Origin: Bufo bufo
Lineage: Eukaryota; Chordata; Amphibia; Anura; Bufonidae
Direction: 5' to 3'
Length of the DNA stretch: 64,000 bases
Assembly: GCF_905171765.1 (NCBI RefSeq)
Contig: NC_053390.1
Span: 592,869,793-592,933,792 of the forward strand
Shown one piece after another: positions 22,901 to 36,200 of this stretch. The position numbers and the translations under genes were made by a program. The notes beneath the pieces are model-generated. The model did no database searches. It was not told where the DNA came from and saw only the letters and a program-made list of their open reading frames with translations. Position 1 is the first letter of the stretch. Every line of letters begins with the position of its first letter.

Positions 22901-23436
22901 ACCTTAGGGTGTCTACTTTCCGAAATGGGGTCATTTGTGGGGGTGTTTGTACTGTCTGGGCATTGTAGAAACCTTAGGAAACATGACAGGTGCTCAGAAA
23001 GTCAGAGCTGCTTCAAAAAGAGGAAATTCACATTTTTGTACCATAGTTTGTAAACGCTATAACTTTTACCCAAACCATTTTTTTTTTACCCAAACATTTT
23101 TTTTTATCAAAGACATGTAGAACAATATATTTAGAGAAAAATTTATATATGGATGTCGTTTTTTTTGCAAAATTTTACAACTGATGAAAGTGAAAAATGT
23201 CATTTTTTTGCAAAAAAATCGTTAAATTTCAATTAATAACAAAAAAAGTAAAAATGTCAGCAGCAATGAAATACCACCCAAATGAAAGCTCTATTAGTGA
23301 GAAGAAAAGGAGGTAAAATTCATTTGGGTGGTAAGTTGCATGACCGTGCAATATACGGTGAAAGTAGTGTAGGTCAGAAGTGTAAAAAGTGGCCTGGTCA
23401 TTAAGGTGTTTAAGCTATAGGGGCTGAGGTGGTTAA

Positions 23437-23974
23437 ATAAAGCTTGTAGAAGGCTGCAGCGCAGCCAATCAACAAGCAAGATTAAGCTGTGGGCATTGGA
23501 AAGCCATTACAGTCATGCCTAGTATTGCATGGCTGTTATTGGCCAGCGCACCATGTGACCAATGCATGCAAATTCTGCTCTATGTAGTGTAGGAAACATG
23601 GATGCTGCAGAAGGCAGCATCCTGTGTACTGGAGACCTGTAGGCATTATTGATCAGTGCAATACAGCTCCTTTGCATCAGTGAGACAGAAATACCCTACG
23701 TAATCATGCTGTTCAGTCTGTTGGCATTTTTTCGGTGGCACCAGTGAAAGGGATCTATCATAGTTAATCAGTCTGTTAATTGTGTGGGTGAGACATACCT
23801 ATTTTTTGGGTGAAAAAACCTTTACTTGTCAGGGATATTTTAATAGTTATTCAGCTGGTTAATTGGGTCGGTTGTGACTTACCTATTTATTTGTGTTAAA
23901 CACCTCTATTGCATCCGTGACATGGATTTACAATTGTTCGTCTGTCATCCAATTTTGTGAGTGACTGTTACAAA
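23437..23974 (+). other. 5' non-coding part of hAT C resumed
   Basis: After the piggyBac right end the hAT leader resumes (GGCTGCAGCGCAGCCAATCAACAAGC). It includes a hairpin-forming GCCATTACAGTCATGCC / GGCATGGCTGTTATTGGCC-like pair and ends in front of the decayed transposase start. No independent gene. Confidence 0.55.
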
Positions 23975-24816
23975 TAGAGGAGAAGATCAACTAGGGGGAC
24001 GTGGCCGTGGTCATGGTGTTGCTGGTGTTGGTGATGGTGGAGCCCCTGCTGTAGGGAGAGGACGTTGTCAATCTGCCAGCTTCGAGCCCAAATAACACCT
24101 TCCTTTGGTGCACGCAGGCGACAGGATGTTCTGCGACATTTTGACGGGGCGTGCTGCGACATTTTTCAGGCCAGAATCTTGCAGCAGTCACCTGTGACTT
24201 TTTGATCACTCTGCTGGCGGTGTGTTTTCATGGGCCATCGACCAGCCCTGCCCCAGAAGTGACAGAGATTGAGGTGCACTGATATCCAACCACTATATGT
24301 TCTAGGATGAGGATGTGTGAGAACCACTGCAGCACGTCTCTGATGACAATGACGAAACACAGGTGTCAACTGCTGGGGCTTTCTAGTAGTGTTCAGACCG
24401 GTCAGGAAGATAGGGGGTGAGATGAGGGTGGACGTATAAGGGGGAGGATGATTAGGTCCTAGACCTCACATGGCATTCAGGTCATGCCAGTGAAGTGTGC
24501 AGTTTGGAGGAAGAGGAGGGGAGCATGCAGCACCATCCACACAGCAAAAGAGGGAGCAGGGTGTAAAAGCAGAGCGGCCGTCCCACAGGCAGTACGCCTG
24601 CTGCTGCCCAACGTGCCAAAAGACATGGCACACTAAAGCCGGCGCCAAAGGAGTTCCCTGGGGTGGCACTTCTTCAGACAGGTGTGCTGACGACAGGAGA
24701 CGAGTGGTTTGCACGCTGTACAGTCACAGCCGGAAGCAAGGCAAAAATGTTCTCAACCTGAGCACCACCTGCATGATTCGGCATCTAACGCCAAAGCATG
24801 AGCCTGCAGTGGAGTA
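23975..24816 (+). pseudogene. hAT C transposase N-terminus, truncated (copy 1)
   Basis: The DNA corresponds in order to the first quarter of hAT transposases A and D. There is a Gly/Arg-coding GGACGTGGCCGTGGTCATGG leader (about 23998), an acidic linker (GACGAAACACAGGTGTCAACTGC, about 24350), and a BED-finger half (GTGGTTTGCACGCTGTACAG... CTGAGCACCACCTGCATGATTCGGCATCT, about 24704-24788). Frames are broken by stops and indels throughout. It ends at CTGCAGTGGAGTAG, where other hAT leader sequence begins. The 3' three quarters of the gene, including the catalytic core, are absent. Copy 1 has extra single-base indels compared with 45640-46465. Confidence 0.75.
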
Positions 24817-26017
24817 GGCCATCACAGCCATGCCTACTATTGGCATGGGCTGTGATTGGCCAGGGCAGCATTGTGACCAGCCTCTATATAAGCTTGGGTC
24901 ACGTAGCGCTGCACGTCACTCTGCTGATACAAGCGTAGGGAGAGGTTGCAGCTGCGACGTTAGGGCGAGATTAGGCAGATTAACTCCTCCAAAAGACTTC
25001 ATTCAGTGATCGATCCACAGCTGTAGATCGATCGAAGTGCTGATATTCAATTGCTCACTTTTTTTAGGCTGCCCAGAGCGTTTTTATATCACTTTTTTCT
25101 GGGAGTGATCAGGCAGCCATTTTGTGGCTTGTGGGTGTGCCAGCACAAGCTACCACCAAGTGCATTTAACCATCAATAGTGGTGGTTATTTTTTGCTTAA
25201 TCCTACAATCAGGGGTCAAGCTTTCAATCACGTGCATTTAACCATCAATAGTGTGGTTATTTTTTGGCTATATACCTACATCAGGTGCAGGCTGAGCCTG
25301 TGTCACCCATGTGCATTTATCCATCAATAGTGTGGTTATTTTTTGCTATATCCTACATCAGGTTCAAGCGGTTTCATCAAGTGCATTTAACCATCAATAG
25401 TGTGGTTAATTTTGGCCATATACTACATCAGGTGCAAGCTGAGCCTGAGTCACTCAAGTGCATTTAACCATCAATAGTGTGGTTATTTTTTGGCCATATA
25501 CTACATCAGGGTGCAAGTGAGCCGGTCACCCAGCGCCTAAAAAATAGGCCTGACATTTATATTCATCCAAATCTGTACTGTTTTAGCTGGTCCAGTTATT
25601 TTTTGTGACCGTCAAAGCACAGTTTTTGTTCTGGGTTGAAAAACAATTCCCAAATTTGCAATTCTCAAAATTAGTGGTTATGCTGTATCAAGCCTACTTT
25701 AAATCTATCCCCTAAAAGGGTATATAAGATTCAAGGTGCTGATAGGGTCATTCTGAAAAACTTAACACACACGCTACAGTGCAGATCCAGTCTAATTCTG
25801 TGATTAAATGTATACCTGTCACCCAGCGCCTAAAAAAATAGGCCTCAAATTATATTCAAACCAAATCTGTACTGTTTTAGCTGGTCAAGTAATAGTTTGT
25901 GACGTGAAAGCACAGTTTTTTGCTCTGGGTTGAAAAACAATTCCCAAATTTGCAATTCTCAAAATCAGTGGTTTCTGCTGTATCAAGCTACTTTAAATCT
26001 ATCCCTAAAAGGGTATA
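24817..26017 (+). mobile_element. hAT D 5' leader, cut by the assembly gap (copy 1)
   Basis: It begins at GGCCATCACAGCCATGCC, an internal leader block of the A/D hAT family, so the terminal 190 bp or so are missing. It contains about five units of a 67-78 bp repeat (GTGCATTTAACCATCAATAG, 25160-25500) and then units of a 294-bp repeat (from about 25528) that end at 26017 in the middle of a unit. The sequence is noticeably richer in one-base indels than its duplicate 46466-47657. Confidence 0.75.
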
Positions 26018-26517
26018 NNNNNNNNNNNNNNNNNNNNNNNNNNNNNNNNNNNNNNNNNNNNNNNNNNNNNNNNNNNNNNNNNNNNNNNNNNNNNNNNNNN
26101 NNNNNNNNNNNNNNNNNNNNNNNNNNNNNNNNNNNNNNNNNNNNNNNNNNNNNNNNNNNNNNNNNNNNNNNNNNNNNNNNNNNNNNNNNNNNNNNNNNNN
26201 NNNNNNNNNNNNNNNNNNNNNNNNNNNNNNNNNNNNNNNNNNNNNNNNNNNNNNNNNNNNNNNNNNNNNNNNNNNNNNNNNNNNNNNNNNNNNNNNNNNN
26301 NNNNNNNNNNNNNNNNNNNNNNNNNNNNNNNNNNNNNNNNNNNNNNNNNNNNNNNNNNNNNNNNNNNNNNNNNNNNNNNNNNNNNNNNNNNNNNNNNNNN
26401 NNNNNNNNNNNNNNNNNNNNNNNNNNNNNNNNNNNNNNNNNNNNNNNNNNNNNNNNNNNNNNNNNNNNNNNNNNNNNNNNNNNNNNNNNNNNNNNNNNNN
26501 NNNNNNNNNNNNNNNNN
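26018..26517. other. Assembly gap, 500 N
   Basis: Exactly 500 N, a placeholder size. Frames drawn through it are meaningless. It separates two copies of the same 21-kb region: the sequence after it restarts at the equivalent of 4844, and the sequence before it stops at the equivalent of about 47657. Confidence 0.98.
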
Positions 26518-26931
26518 TTCTAACACACAAGCATTTTATACACATCTTCCAACAAGGCCACCACCGACAGGGTTTTGTAAAAACAGCCAATCACATGCAT
26601 TTACAGTATTCAAACCTCCCCAGCAATTGTACACAAAATCCCCTTCCCTCTGTCTGTAACGCAATAAACAAAATACAATGAGCATTGTCTGAGACGCAAT
26701 TAACTAACACAATGAGCATTGTCTGAGACGCAATCCACAAAATACAATTACCAAACGTAATGGACTAACTTGAACCCTGGTCTAATTCGTGGGGGTGAGA
26801 GTTCAAGTTAGTCCAAGTCCTTTGTGAACAAATGAGGCCTGGCTGATGAGAGGGCCCATAATCCTGGATCAAGAGGCTAGTAGCCAGGCCCCTCCAAAAC
26901 CCAGTGGCGAGGTTGGCTTCGCCACAGTTAG
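26518..26931 (+). mobile_element. Solo LTR, 5'-truncated duplicate
   Basis: Matches 4844-5257: it starts 13 bp after the end of the TATAAAAG box position, keeps the AATAAA signal, and ends GGCTTCGCCACA at 26926 followed by GTTAG. The missing left part is due to the gap and not to a biological truncation. Confidence 0.75.
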
Positions 26932-28938
26932 CTAGTAGTATAAATGCTGTCTGAAAATGAACAGCATGTGAGCGATGCAGGACCAGTGGATATTGTAGCA
27001 GTTGGGATTTGAAGCAGTGGGGCAGGATGTGTAGGACTGTGGTGATAGAGGGATCCAGATATTAAAATTATTGTTAAGAGTAGGCAACCCCTCCCTTTAC
27101 ATTCCTGTAGTGGGTCATAACTTCTTCCATGTCCGTTCATGCCGGCGATTGTAGCAATAACAATCAGTAAGATGGAACAACTACACACAAAACAGACCCC
27201 TATCATAAAATGTGAAGATGGCATGTACCAGCGTTATACAGACCAGAAGCGTTAGAGGAGTCAGGAAAAGGCTAGTGTCCTTTCCAGCTGAGGTGACACG
27301 TGAAACCCCTTGTCACAAAGAGGGGGAGGGGATGGTGCACCACTTACTCCACCCACACCCCCTGTCCCTGCCTACTTGCACTCTCCGTCCTAAGTAACGG
27401 AGCGCAATTGGATGGCATTCCCTAGCCTTTGTAAGTGTGGAGGGACAAACAAGACAGACAAAAATAGAATGGTCAACAAGCCGAGTCAGAACCAGGAGGT
27501 AACAACAGTATAAGAGGATAAGCAAAGACGGGTCAAAAACAAGCCAAAGTCAAAAACCAGGAGAAGCGAAGCAGACACAAGGAGCAAGCAAGGACGGAGA
27601 CGATCAAGCCCCGGAATCACACCAGGAACTCTGAATAGGACCTTATTCACAGGCAACTTGTGACCACAGGTTGCTGTATATATATGGTGGGGAAGAGGAG
27701 TCATATGAAGTGGCCAGCGCCATATGACTCATTCCCCTGCAACCAGCCGAGCACCGAGTGCTCAGCTCGGCTCTCGGACTCCTTACAGTTGCCGACTGCG
27801 CTAAGGAGGAAATAAGTGGACAAATCCATATTTGAGCCACGTGCTTCCTACTGAGAAGTCAGGCCATGTATGTGCATCTACGGTAGCATAGTCAAATCAA
27901 TCCCAGCTCAGTGCTAGGGAGCAATTAGATAACTTTATCTATCCTGCCATTATCTCCACCAGGATTGGTACGCATGTGTGTGGGACATTCGGACGGAGTG
28001 GATGAAGGTAACATGAAATTGCTAAGGTGAATACCTGAAAAGATATTTCAATACCAAGATTTTGAGGCAGACTTGTTTTTAAGCCAGTGATAAATGGTCG
28101 TTATCATACTCATACTCCTTGGCCTCCTCTGACATCACAGGTGTGTGGGAGAGGTGATAGGGGGATGATACTGACCCTTTTTAACACATGCAGGGAGAAA
28201 AGCAAACTGTCATTTCTTTGGGGATCACTAGCTTGATGGACTGACCATATATTTCTGCTTCCCCAGGCAACAGGACTTAACTGTCGTGTAAAATATTACG
28301 TTTTTTTTATCCCTTTTATTTTACAAACTGTTACATATGTCTGTATATTTTGTTATATTTTCTATAACCCCATTATTTCCAAGCACTGTTCTTTTTTTAT
28401 ATTAAAACTTCACTTTAATTAGAGCCTTCTTGTGTTCTAACGATTCCATGACCTTAGAGGAAGCATTACTTAGATTGATTTATTAACCCTGTGAATTCTA
28501 GCAGCTGTAGAGAATACTTAGGTGTTATTTTATGCAAAGGTGTCTTGTCAGCCTGATATGACGAGTGGTGGCAGCTAAGATTGATTAGTTTCAGGAAGGA
28601 GTGCTGACAGAGGCAGGTCCAGTGTGATCCTGCAGGCTCCCCTCCTTAATCAAAGTCCCTGATCCTGACAGTTAGCTAGTTGTATAAATTGTGTCTGAAA
28701 ATGAACAGCATGTGACCGATGCAGGACCAGTGGGATATTGTAGCGTTTGGGATTTAAAGCAGTGGGGCAGGATGTGCAGGACCTTTAAAAGATGCTCTCT
28801 TTGTTAAATTTTTAAAGATCTTAGAAAATTCTTATAATCTACATTAATTGTCAACAAAATAATGCACCCAGATAAAATTGTCAATTTCATGGTTGGGCTC
28901 CCAACTGGCATTTTTCAGCAGGAAAATGTTTACTTTCT
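26932..28938. other. Duplicate of 5258-7264
   Basis: Non-coding. It includes the direct repeat pair (26927-27037 and about 28671-28782) described for copy 1. No gene recognised. Confidence 0.6.
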
Positions 28939-29070
28939 TGGCCTGCCCAGTCTCCAGATTTATCACCAATTGAGCATTTATGGGACCAGCTGGGATGTTT
29001 GTTTTGGCAACCTATGAATGTGCAGGATCTACAGGCCCAGCTGCAACATATGTGGGCAAATATGTTATAG
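28939..29070 (+). pseudogene. Tc1-like transposase fossil (duplicate)
   Basis: Same WPAQSPDLSPIEHLWDQLG reading and stop as 7265-7396, with no difference noticed. Confidence 0.8.
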
Positions 29071-29376
29071 CATACCATATATGGAACCTGTGTGTGAAAT
29101 CTGATTTATTAACACAATATTACAAAACTGTGTTATATAACAATGAAAAGCTCATAACAGTTACAGAATCATGACTATTAGGCAAGGGAAAGGAGCACTT
29201 AAAGAAAAGGTACAATGAAGTGAAGGAAGTCACAGGCGTGACACTGGTGCATCTGGACAAAAGGCAGGTACCCGACGTGTTGTGTTAGCAGACATGATAG
29301 CATTCATGATAAGAAAAAAACGATTACAAGCAAACTTAGAAAGAAATCAAAGACCAAAACAAACTAAACATCCAAT

Positions 29377-30323
29377 CAGTGGCGGATACAGAGCCTGGTC
29401 TCGGGAGGGGCACTTTCAGATTGTGTTGTTGTGGCTGGCAGAAAATAATGTGGTGCTTATAGAACAGACTATTTTATTTAACCTATCGTATAGCTCTAAC
29501 CCTATTTAAAAACAGTTACATTTGTCTTTCCAAATTACAGATTTTAAAATTACAGATAGGTGACATTTAACCACATATAACTTTATTAACCGTTTTGGAG
29601 ACATTTGGGGCATCTGTGGGCTTCTGTGGGGATGACACTGTTATGGGCATCAGTGGATGACTCTGTTATGGGGGGGAACGGGGGAGGAAAGAGAAGAACT
29701 TGTGGAGGGGCCAGGGGTGTCCTGGAGGGGCCAGGAGGTGTACTGGAGCCAGCCAGTCCCCCCTTCACAAAGTATTTATTAACCCCTTTCAGGAGTCCCC
29801 TGAGGGGTTAATAGATACTGTGAATGGGGGACTGCTGAAATGGGTTAATAACTACTGTGAAGGGCCTTTCACAATAGTTATTAACCCCTCTCAGCAGTCC
29901 CCCATTCACAGTATTTATTAACCCCTTTCAGCAATCCCCGGCAGCACAGACCAGTTAGTAGTACCTAATTTCCCTCTACCCTAGTTATTACAGTCAGTCC
30001 CCCACTACTCCCCCCATGAACAAACTTCCCCCCGGCCCTTTCAGTTTCAGCAATCCCCATTCCCCGGCCACAGCAAAGTCTCTAGTCTCAGTCTCAGTCT
30101 CAGACCAAGTTGACAGTGACACTACCTCAGCGCAGCTGCGCTCGTGAGAGTTCTGACTGAGTCTGTTCCTCCTGCTTGGAGCTGCTCCTTCCTTTCTTTC
30201 CTTTGGATCATGTGAGTATATGGGCGATCGGAAGCCCTCTCTCTCACTATATTCTCGGGAAGGGGGGGCAATTGACCCGTTGACCCCCCTGCCCCCCCCC
30301 CCCCCCCCGTGGATCCGCCAGTG
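29377..30323. mobile_element. Non-autonomous hAT (duplicate of 7703-8649)
   Basis: Same ends and the same CATCCAAT / CACCCAAT flanks (the right one at 30324-30331). The C run near the right end (about 30285-30308) differs in length and composition from copy 1, as does a C run near 29971. Confidence 0.75.
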
Positions 30324-31994
30324 CACCCAATGCCCAGGACAGGTTAAGAAAGAAGGTAATACATTATAACACCAGCATAAGCATATAGAGGTTGCTTTAA
30401 TAGCACATATTAAAGATAACGGTTCACCGAGCAATGAAGTCAAGCAGGGGTTGCCATATCTTCAGGAAATAAGCTCAGATTTTATTTTCCCATCTCACGA
30501 GTTCTTCTAATCTGAAAATCTGACGGACCCTTTTTATTCATATGTTGAGAGTAGGAGGGGGAATTAAACACCAATTCAGTAGTATCAGCAATTTTGCTGC
30601 TGCTTTAAGTAATTTGGGCAAACTATGTTTTGAGGAGGTAAAGTTTGGCTGTGGCAACCACAGTAGGATAAGCTCCTTGGAGAGAAAAAACGAGAAAGAG
30701 GGGCAGATTTGGGCCATTGAGTTTTCAACTTCTTTCAAAAAATTCCTTATCGAAGAGCAACCCACCAGATGTGTGAAATGGTCCCCACATGCGATTCAGA
30801 TCTCCAGTAGTGTTGATTGCGAATATTCTAATTGCAATTTTTTTATCGCGAATATCGGCACTTCGAGAATTCGCGAAGATGTAGAATATAGTGCTATTTT
30901 AGATTTTTTTTCATGAGTAAACTCCCTTCTTGCTTGTTGGCCAATGAGAAGGCTGCAATATCTTTTTCAGACCTTAGCAACATCCCTAGCAACCAATAGG
31001 AAAGTTGCCTACCCCTTACTATGTAGGAAACTCCCCAGGAGCCATTTTCTGCAGTTTTTTGCAGTTCTGAGAGAGAAAGCAGTGTCATTGCTGTGCTGTA
31101 TGCTTTCACCTGGATCCTATTCCTTATCCAATTACATTAGATAGTTAGTTAGCTCATATATATAATACAGATAGTCAGTGTAGGTTAGATAGTGATAGAT
31201 ATAGTGTAGCTGACAGGTTTCAGTGCAGGGTGTTAGGTAGTGTGATAGGAATTACTGTTTATCTGCTGTCCATAAATACATGCTACAGACATAGTGCTAT
31301 GATGTCACAACAATCCTTAGTGCACCAATCAGTAATATCTACTCAGACCTGGTAAAATATTAAGTTGCATGTATTGCACAAAAAATATGCACATCATTAG
31401 TGCCGATTTACAGTCACAAAAATAATGACTAGAGATCACGAATAGAGTTGAGCGAACCCGAACTGTAAAGTTCGGGTTCGTACCGAACTTTAGGTTTTTC
31501 GGCACCTGGACCCGAACCCGAACATTTACGTAAAAGTTCGGGTTCAGTGTTCGGCGATTTTTATGGCGCTTTTTGAAAGGCTGCAAAGCAGCCAATCAAC
31601 AAGCGTCATACTACTTGCCCCAAAAGGCCATCACAGCCATGCCTACTATTGGCATGGATGTGATTGGCCAACTGCAGCATGTGACCCAGCCTCTATTTAA
31701 GCTGGAGTCACGTAGCGCCGCCCGTCAATCTGCTCGGATTAGTGTAGGGATAGGCTGCAGCTGCTGTGAGGGAGAGATTAGGGAGAAATCTTATGAAGAA
31801 CTGCTTCTTTACTCAGCAATCTACAGCAAATGTGTTTTGTGGGTGCAGTGCACAATTGTTTTAAGCCTGCCCTGAGCCAACTACTACTGAAAACAAACTT
31901 TTTTTCCTTCAGTTAGTCAATATTAATACATAATCGGCAGCCATTTTATGCAACGATAGTGCACCAGAACAGGATAAATGCATGTCTGCAAGTC

Positions 31995-33118
31995 CAGAAA
32001 TACTGCTTTGAGACACTGGGGTTAAAAAGAAAACTTTATTTCATATAGTGCACATCTAGGATTATTGCTGCATAAGTGACTGTGAAATTTAGGCCAGAAA
32101 TACGGCTTTCTCATACTGGGGCATACTGGGGCGAAAAAAACCCCATCTGTTTCATATAGTGCACATCTAGGATTAGACGTGCATAAATTACTGTGAAATA
32201 TAGGCCAGAAATACAGCTTTTTGCTTACTGGGGTTAAAAAATCCTCTGATATACTGCACATCTGGGATTAGACATGCATAAGTGACTGTGAAATTTAGGA
32301 CACAAATACAGGTTTTGGCTTACTGGGGCATACTGGGGTGAAAAAAAAACCATCTGTTTCATATAGTGCACATCTACGATTATAGGTGCATAAGTGAGTG
32401 TCACATTTAGGCCAGAAATACAGGTTTGGCATGCTGTGGCATACTGGGTGAAACAAACCCCTCTGTTTCATATACTGCACATCTGGGATTAGAAGTGCAT
32501 AAGTGACTGTGAAATTTAGGCCACAAATACGGCTTTTTGCGTACTGGGGTGAAAAAAACCCCCATCTGTTTCATATAGTGCACATCTAGGATTATAAGTG
32601 CATGAGTGTCACATTTAGGCCAGAAATACAGCTTTTTGCGTACTGGGGTTAAAAAAAAAAAAACATCTGTTTCATATAGTGCACATTTAGGATTATAGGT
32701 GCATAAGTGAGTGTCACATTTAGGACAGAAATACGGTTTTTTGCTTACTCGGGTTAAAAAACCCTCTGATATACTGCACATCTGGGATTAGACGTGCATA
32801 AATTACTGTGAAATTTAGGCCACAAATACAGCTTTTGCTTACTGGGGTTATTAAAAAAAACTCTGATATACTGCACATCTGGGATTAGAGGTGCATAAAT
32901 TACTGTGAAATTTAGGCCACAAATACAGCTTTTGCTTACTGGGGTTAAAACAAACCCTCTGATATACTGCACATCTGGGATTAGAGGTGCATTAGTTACT
33001 GTGAAATTTAGGCCACAAATACGGCTTTTGCTTACTGGAGTTAAAAAAAAACCTCTGATATACTGCACATCTGGGATTAGAGGTGCATAAGTTATTGTGA
33101 AATTTAGGCCACAAATAC
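31995..33118. repeat. Tandem array of 95-116 bp units (duplicate)
   Basis: Same units as 10330-11455, with differences only in A-run lengths (for example near 32342, 32650 and 33046). Minus-strand frames here are repeat products. Confidence 0.85.
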
Positions 33119-33241
33119 CGCTGTCATATAGAGTTTAAAAAAAAATATTTTTGTGCAATACTCTACATCAGGGTTTTTATTGGCGGTTAATTATTTTTAA
33201 CAGACTTAACCACTTTTTACTTTGCTTGGTGAACGCTAACT

Positions 33242-36200
33242 ATGAGGCAAACATCTAATAAGGGACGCGGTCATGGTCGTGGTGTTGGTGTTGGTGGAGC
33301 CTCTGGTGCAGGGAGAGGATGTGGCTGTTCTGCCTACTGAACCTACAACCTCAGGTCCCAGTAGCTGCCAGAATCTACAGCTATATTTGGTCGGGCCTAA
33401 TGCCGTTCTAAGGATGGTAAGGCCTGAGCAAGTACAGGCGCTAGTCAATTGGGTGGCCGACAGTGGAGCCAGCACGTTCACATTATCTCCCACCCAGTCT
33501 TCTGCAGAAAGCGCACAGGTGGCGCCTGAAACCCATGCCCATCAGTCTGTCACATCACCCCCGTGCATATCGGGGAACCTGTCTGAGCCTCAAGTCATGC
33601 AGCAGTCTCTTATGCTGTTTGAAGACTCTGCTGGCAGGGTTTCCCAAGGGCATCCACCTAGCCCTTCCCCAGGGGTGGAAGACATAGAATGCACTGACGC
33701 ACAACCACTTATGTTTCCTGATGAGCACATGGGAATACCACCTCAGCACGTCTCTGATGATGACGAAACACAGGTGCCAACTGCTGCGTCTTTCTGCAGT
33801 GTGCAGACCGAAAAGGAGGTCAGGGAGGAAGACTGGGTGGAAGACGATGCAGGGGACGATGAGGTCCTAGACCCCACATGGAATGAAGCTCGTGCCACTG
33901 ACTCAGAGTTTGGAGGAAGAGGCAGTGGTGAGACCGAGCCAACAGCGTAGCAAAAGAGGGAGCAGAGAGCAGCCGTCACCAAAACAGTTCGCCTGCTAGT
34001 GGCCACCGTCACCTGGTACCGAGCACAACAAATGCAGCTTCAAGGAGTTCCCTGGCATGGTACTTCTTCACACAATGTGCTGACGACAAGACGCGAGTGG
34101 TTTGCACGCTGTGCCATCAGAGCCTGAAGCGAGGCATTAACGTTCTGAACCTTAGCACACATCTACACACGGGCTGCAGTGGAGTAAGCACCTTCAAAAC
34201 CAAGAAAGGGCTCAGGCCCCTCCTGCTCCCTCTACTGCTGCTGCCTCGGCCTCTTCCTCTGCCTCTGGAGGAACGTTGGCACCTGCCGCCCAGCAAACAG
34301 AGGATGTGCCACCAACACCACCACCTCCGTCACCAAGCATCTCCACCATGTCACACGAAAGCTTTCAGCTCTCCATCTCACAAACCTTGGAGAGAAAGCG
34401 TAAATTCCCACCTAGCCACCCTCGATCCCTGGCCCTAAATGCCAGTATTTCTAAACTACTGGCCTTTGAAATGCTGTCATTCAAGCTGGTGGAGACGGAC
34501 AGCTTTAAACAGCTCATGTCGCTTGCTGTCCCACAGTATGTCCTTCCCAGCCGCCACTACTTATCCAGGAGAGCCGTGCCCTCCCTGCACAACCAAGTAT
34601 CCGATAAAATCAAGTGTGCACTGTGCAACGCCATCTGTGGCAAGGTCCACCTAACCACAGATACGTAGACCAGTAAGCACGGCCAGGGACGCTATATCTC
34701 CCTAACTGCACACTGGGTAAATGTAGTGGCGGCTGGGCCCCAGGCGGAGAGCTGTTTGGCGCACGTCCTTCCGCCGCCAAGGATCGCAGGACATCATTCT
34801 TTGCCTCCTGTTGCCTCCTCTTCCTCATTGGCTTCCTCCTCTTCTTCTACCACTTCCTCATCCGGTCAGCGACAGACCTTCACCACCAACTTCAGCACAG
34901 CCAGAGGTAAACGTCAGCAGGCCGTTCTGAAACTGATGTGTTTGGGGGACAGGCCCCACACCGCGCATGAGTTGTGGCGGGGTATAGAACAACAGACTGA
35001 CGAGTGGTTGCTGCCAGTGAGCCTCAAGCCCGGCCTGGTGGTGTGCGATAATGGGCGAAATCTCGTTGAAGCTCTGGGACTAGCCGGTTTGACGCACATT
35101 CCTTGCCTGGCTCATGTGCTGAATTTGGTGGTGCAGAAATCCATTCACAACTACCCCGACATGTCAGAGCTGCTGCATAAAGTTCGGGCCATCTGTGCAC
35201 ACTTGCGGCGTTCTCATCCTGCCTCCGCTCGGCTGTCTGCTCTACAGCGTAACTTCGGCCTTCCCGCTCACCGCCTCATATGCGATGTGCCCACCAGGTG
35301 GAACTCCACCTTGCACATGCTGGAGAGACTGTGCGAGCAGCAGCAGGCCATAGTGGAGTTTCAGCTGCAGCACGCACGGGTGAGTCGCACTGCGGAACAG
35401 CACCACTTCACCACCAATGACTGGGCCTCCATGCGAGACCTGTGTGCCCTGTTGCGCTGTTTCGAGTACTCCACCAACATGGCCAGTGGCGATGACGCCG
35501 TTATCAGCGTTACAATTCCACTTCTATGTCTCCTTGAGAAAACACTTCGGGCGATGATGAAAGAAGATGTGGCCCAGGACGAGGAGGAGGAGGAGGAAGA
35601 GGGGTCATCTCTAACACTTTCAGGCCAGTCTTTTATAAGTGGCTCAGAGGGAGGTTTTTTGCAACAGCAGATGCCAGGTACAAATTTGGCCAGCCAGGGC
35701 CCACTACTGGAGGACGAGCAGGAGGAGGAGGATGGGGATGAAGCATGTTCACAGCGGGGTGGCACCCAACGCAGCTCGGCCCATCACTGGTGCGTGGCTG
35801 GGGGGGATACGGAGGACGCAGACGATACGCCTCCCACAGCGGACAGCTTGTCCTTACCTCTGGGCAGCCTGGCACACATGAGCGACTACATGCTGAAGTG
35901 TCTGCGCAACGACAGCAGAGTTGCCCACATTTTAACGTGTGCTGACTACTGGGTGGCCACCCTGCTGGATACTCGTTACAAAGACAATGTGCCGTCCTTA
36001 ATTCCCTCACTGGAGCGTGATCAGAAGATGAGCGACTACAGGCGCACGCTGGTAGTCGCGCTCCTGAGAGCATTCCCGACTGAACCCGGGGGACAAGTGG
36101 AAGCACAAGGCAAAGGCAGGGGGGGAGGAAGAGGTCACCAACGCAGCTGTGTCAGCGCCAGCACCTCAGATGGCAGGGTTAGCATGGCCGACATGTGGAA

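Larger units (their letters stand above)
16053..23436 (+). mobile_element. piggyBac-type element with TTAA ends (copy 1), 7.4 kb
   Basis: The ends are TTAACCGCCTCCGGACCGCC on the left and, read inward from the right, TTAACCACCTCAGCCCCTAT, so TTAA target sites and short imperfect terminal repeats are present. The element inserted in hAT C: sequence on both sides joins into one hAT 5' region. From left to right it holds a string of hairpins (16057-16317), a Tc1/mariner insertion (16316-17887), the broken transposase (18577-20448), and a long 3' non-coding part with inverted-repeat arrays (21668-22900). Duplicate at 37720-45099. Confidence 0.8.
15932..24816 (+). mobile_element. Old hAT C, 5' part, holding a piggyBac (copy 1)
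   Basis: The left end TAGTGATGAGCGAACCCATAC and the GTTCGG-type subterminal sequence mark a hAT 5' end. After 120 bp it is interrupted by the piggyBac element (16053-23436) and then resumes with the GGCTGCAGCGCAGCCAATCAACAAGC block that hAT A has at about 9903. It runs through a 5' non-coding part and a decayed transposase N-terminus (23975-24816), where it stops abruptly against sequence of another hAT. No right end of its own was found. Duplicate at 37599-46465. Confidence 0.65.

Noticed and set aside
25920..26681. Frames of 173-253 codons through 26018-26517
   Set aside because: They consist mainly of N bases of the assembly gap.
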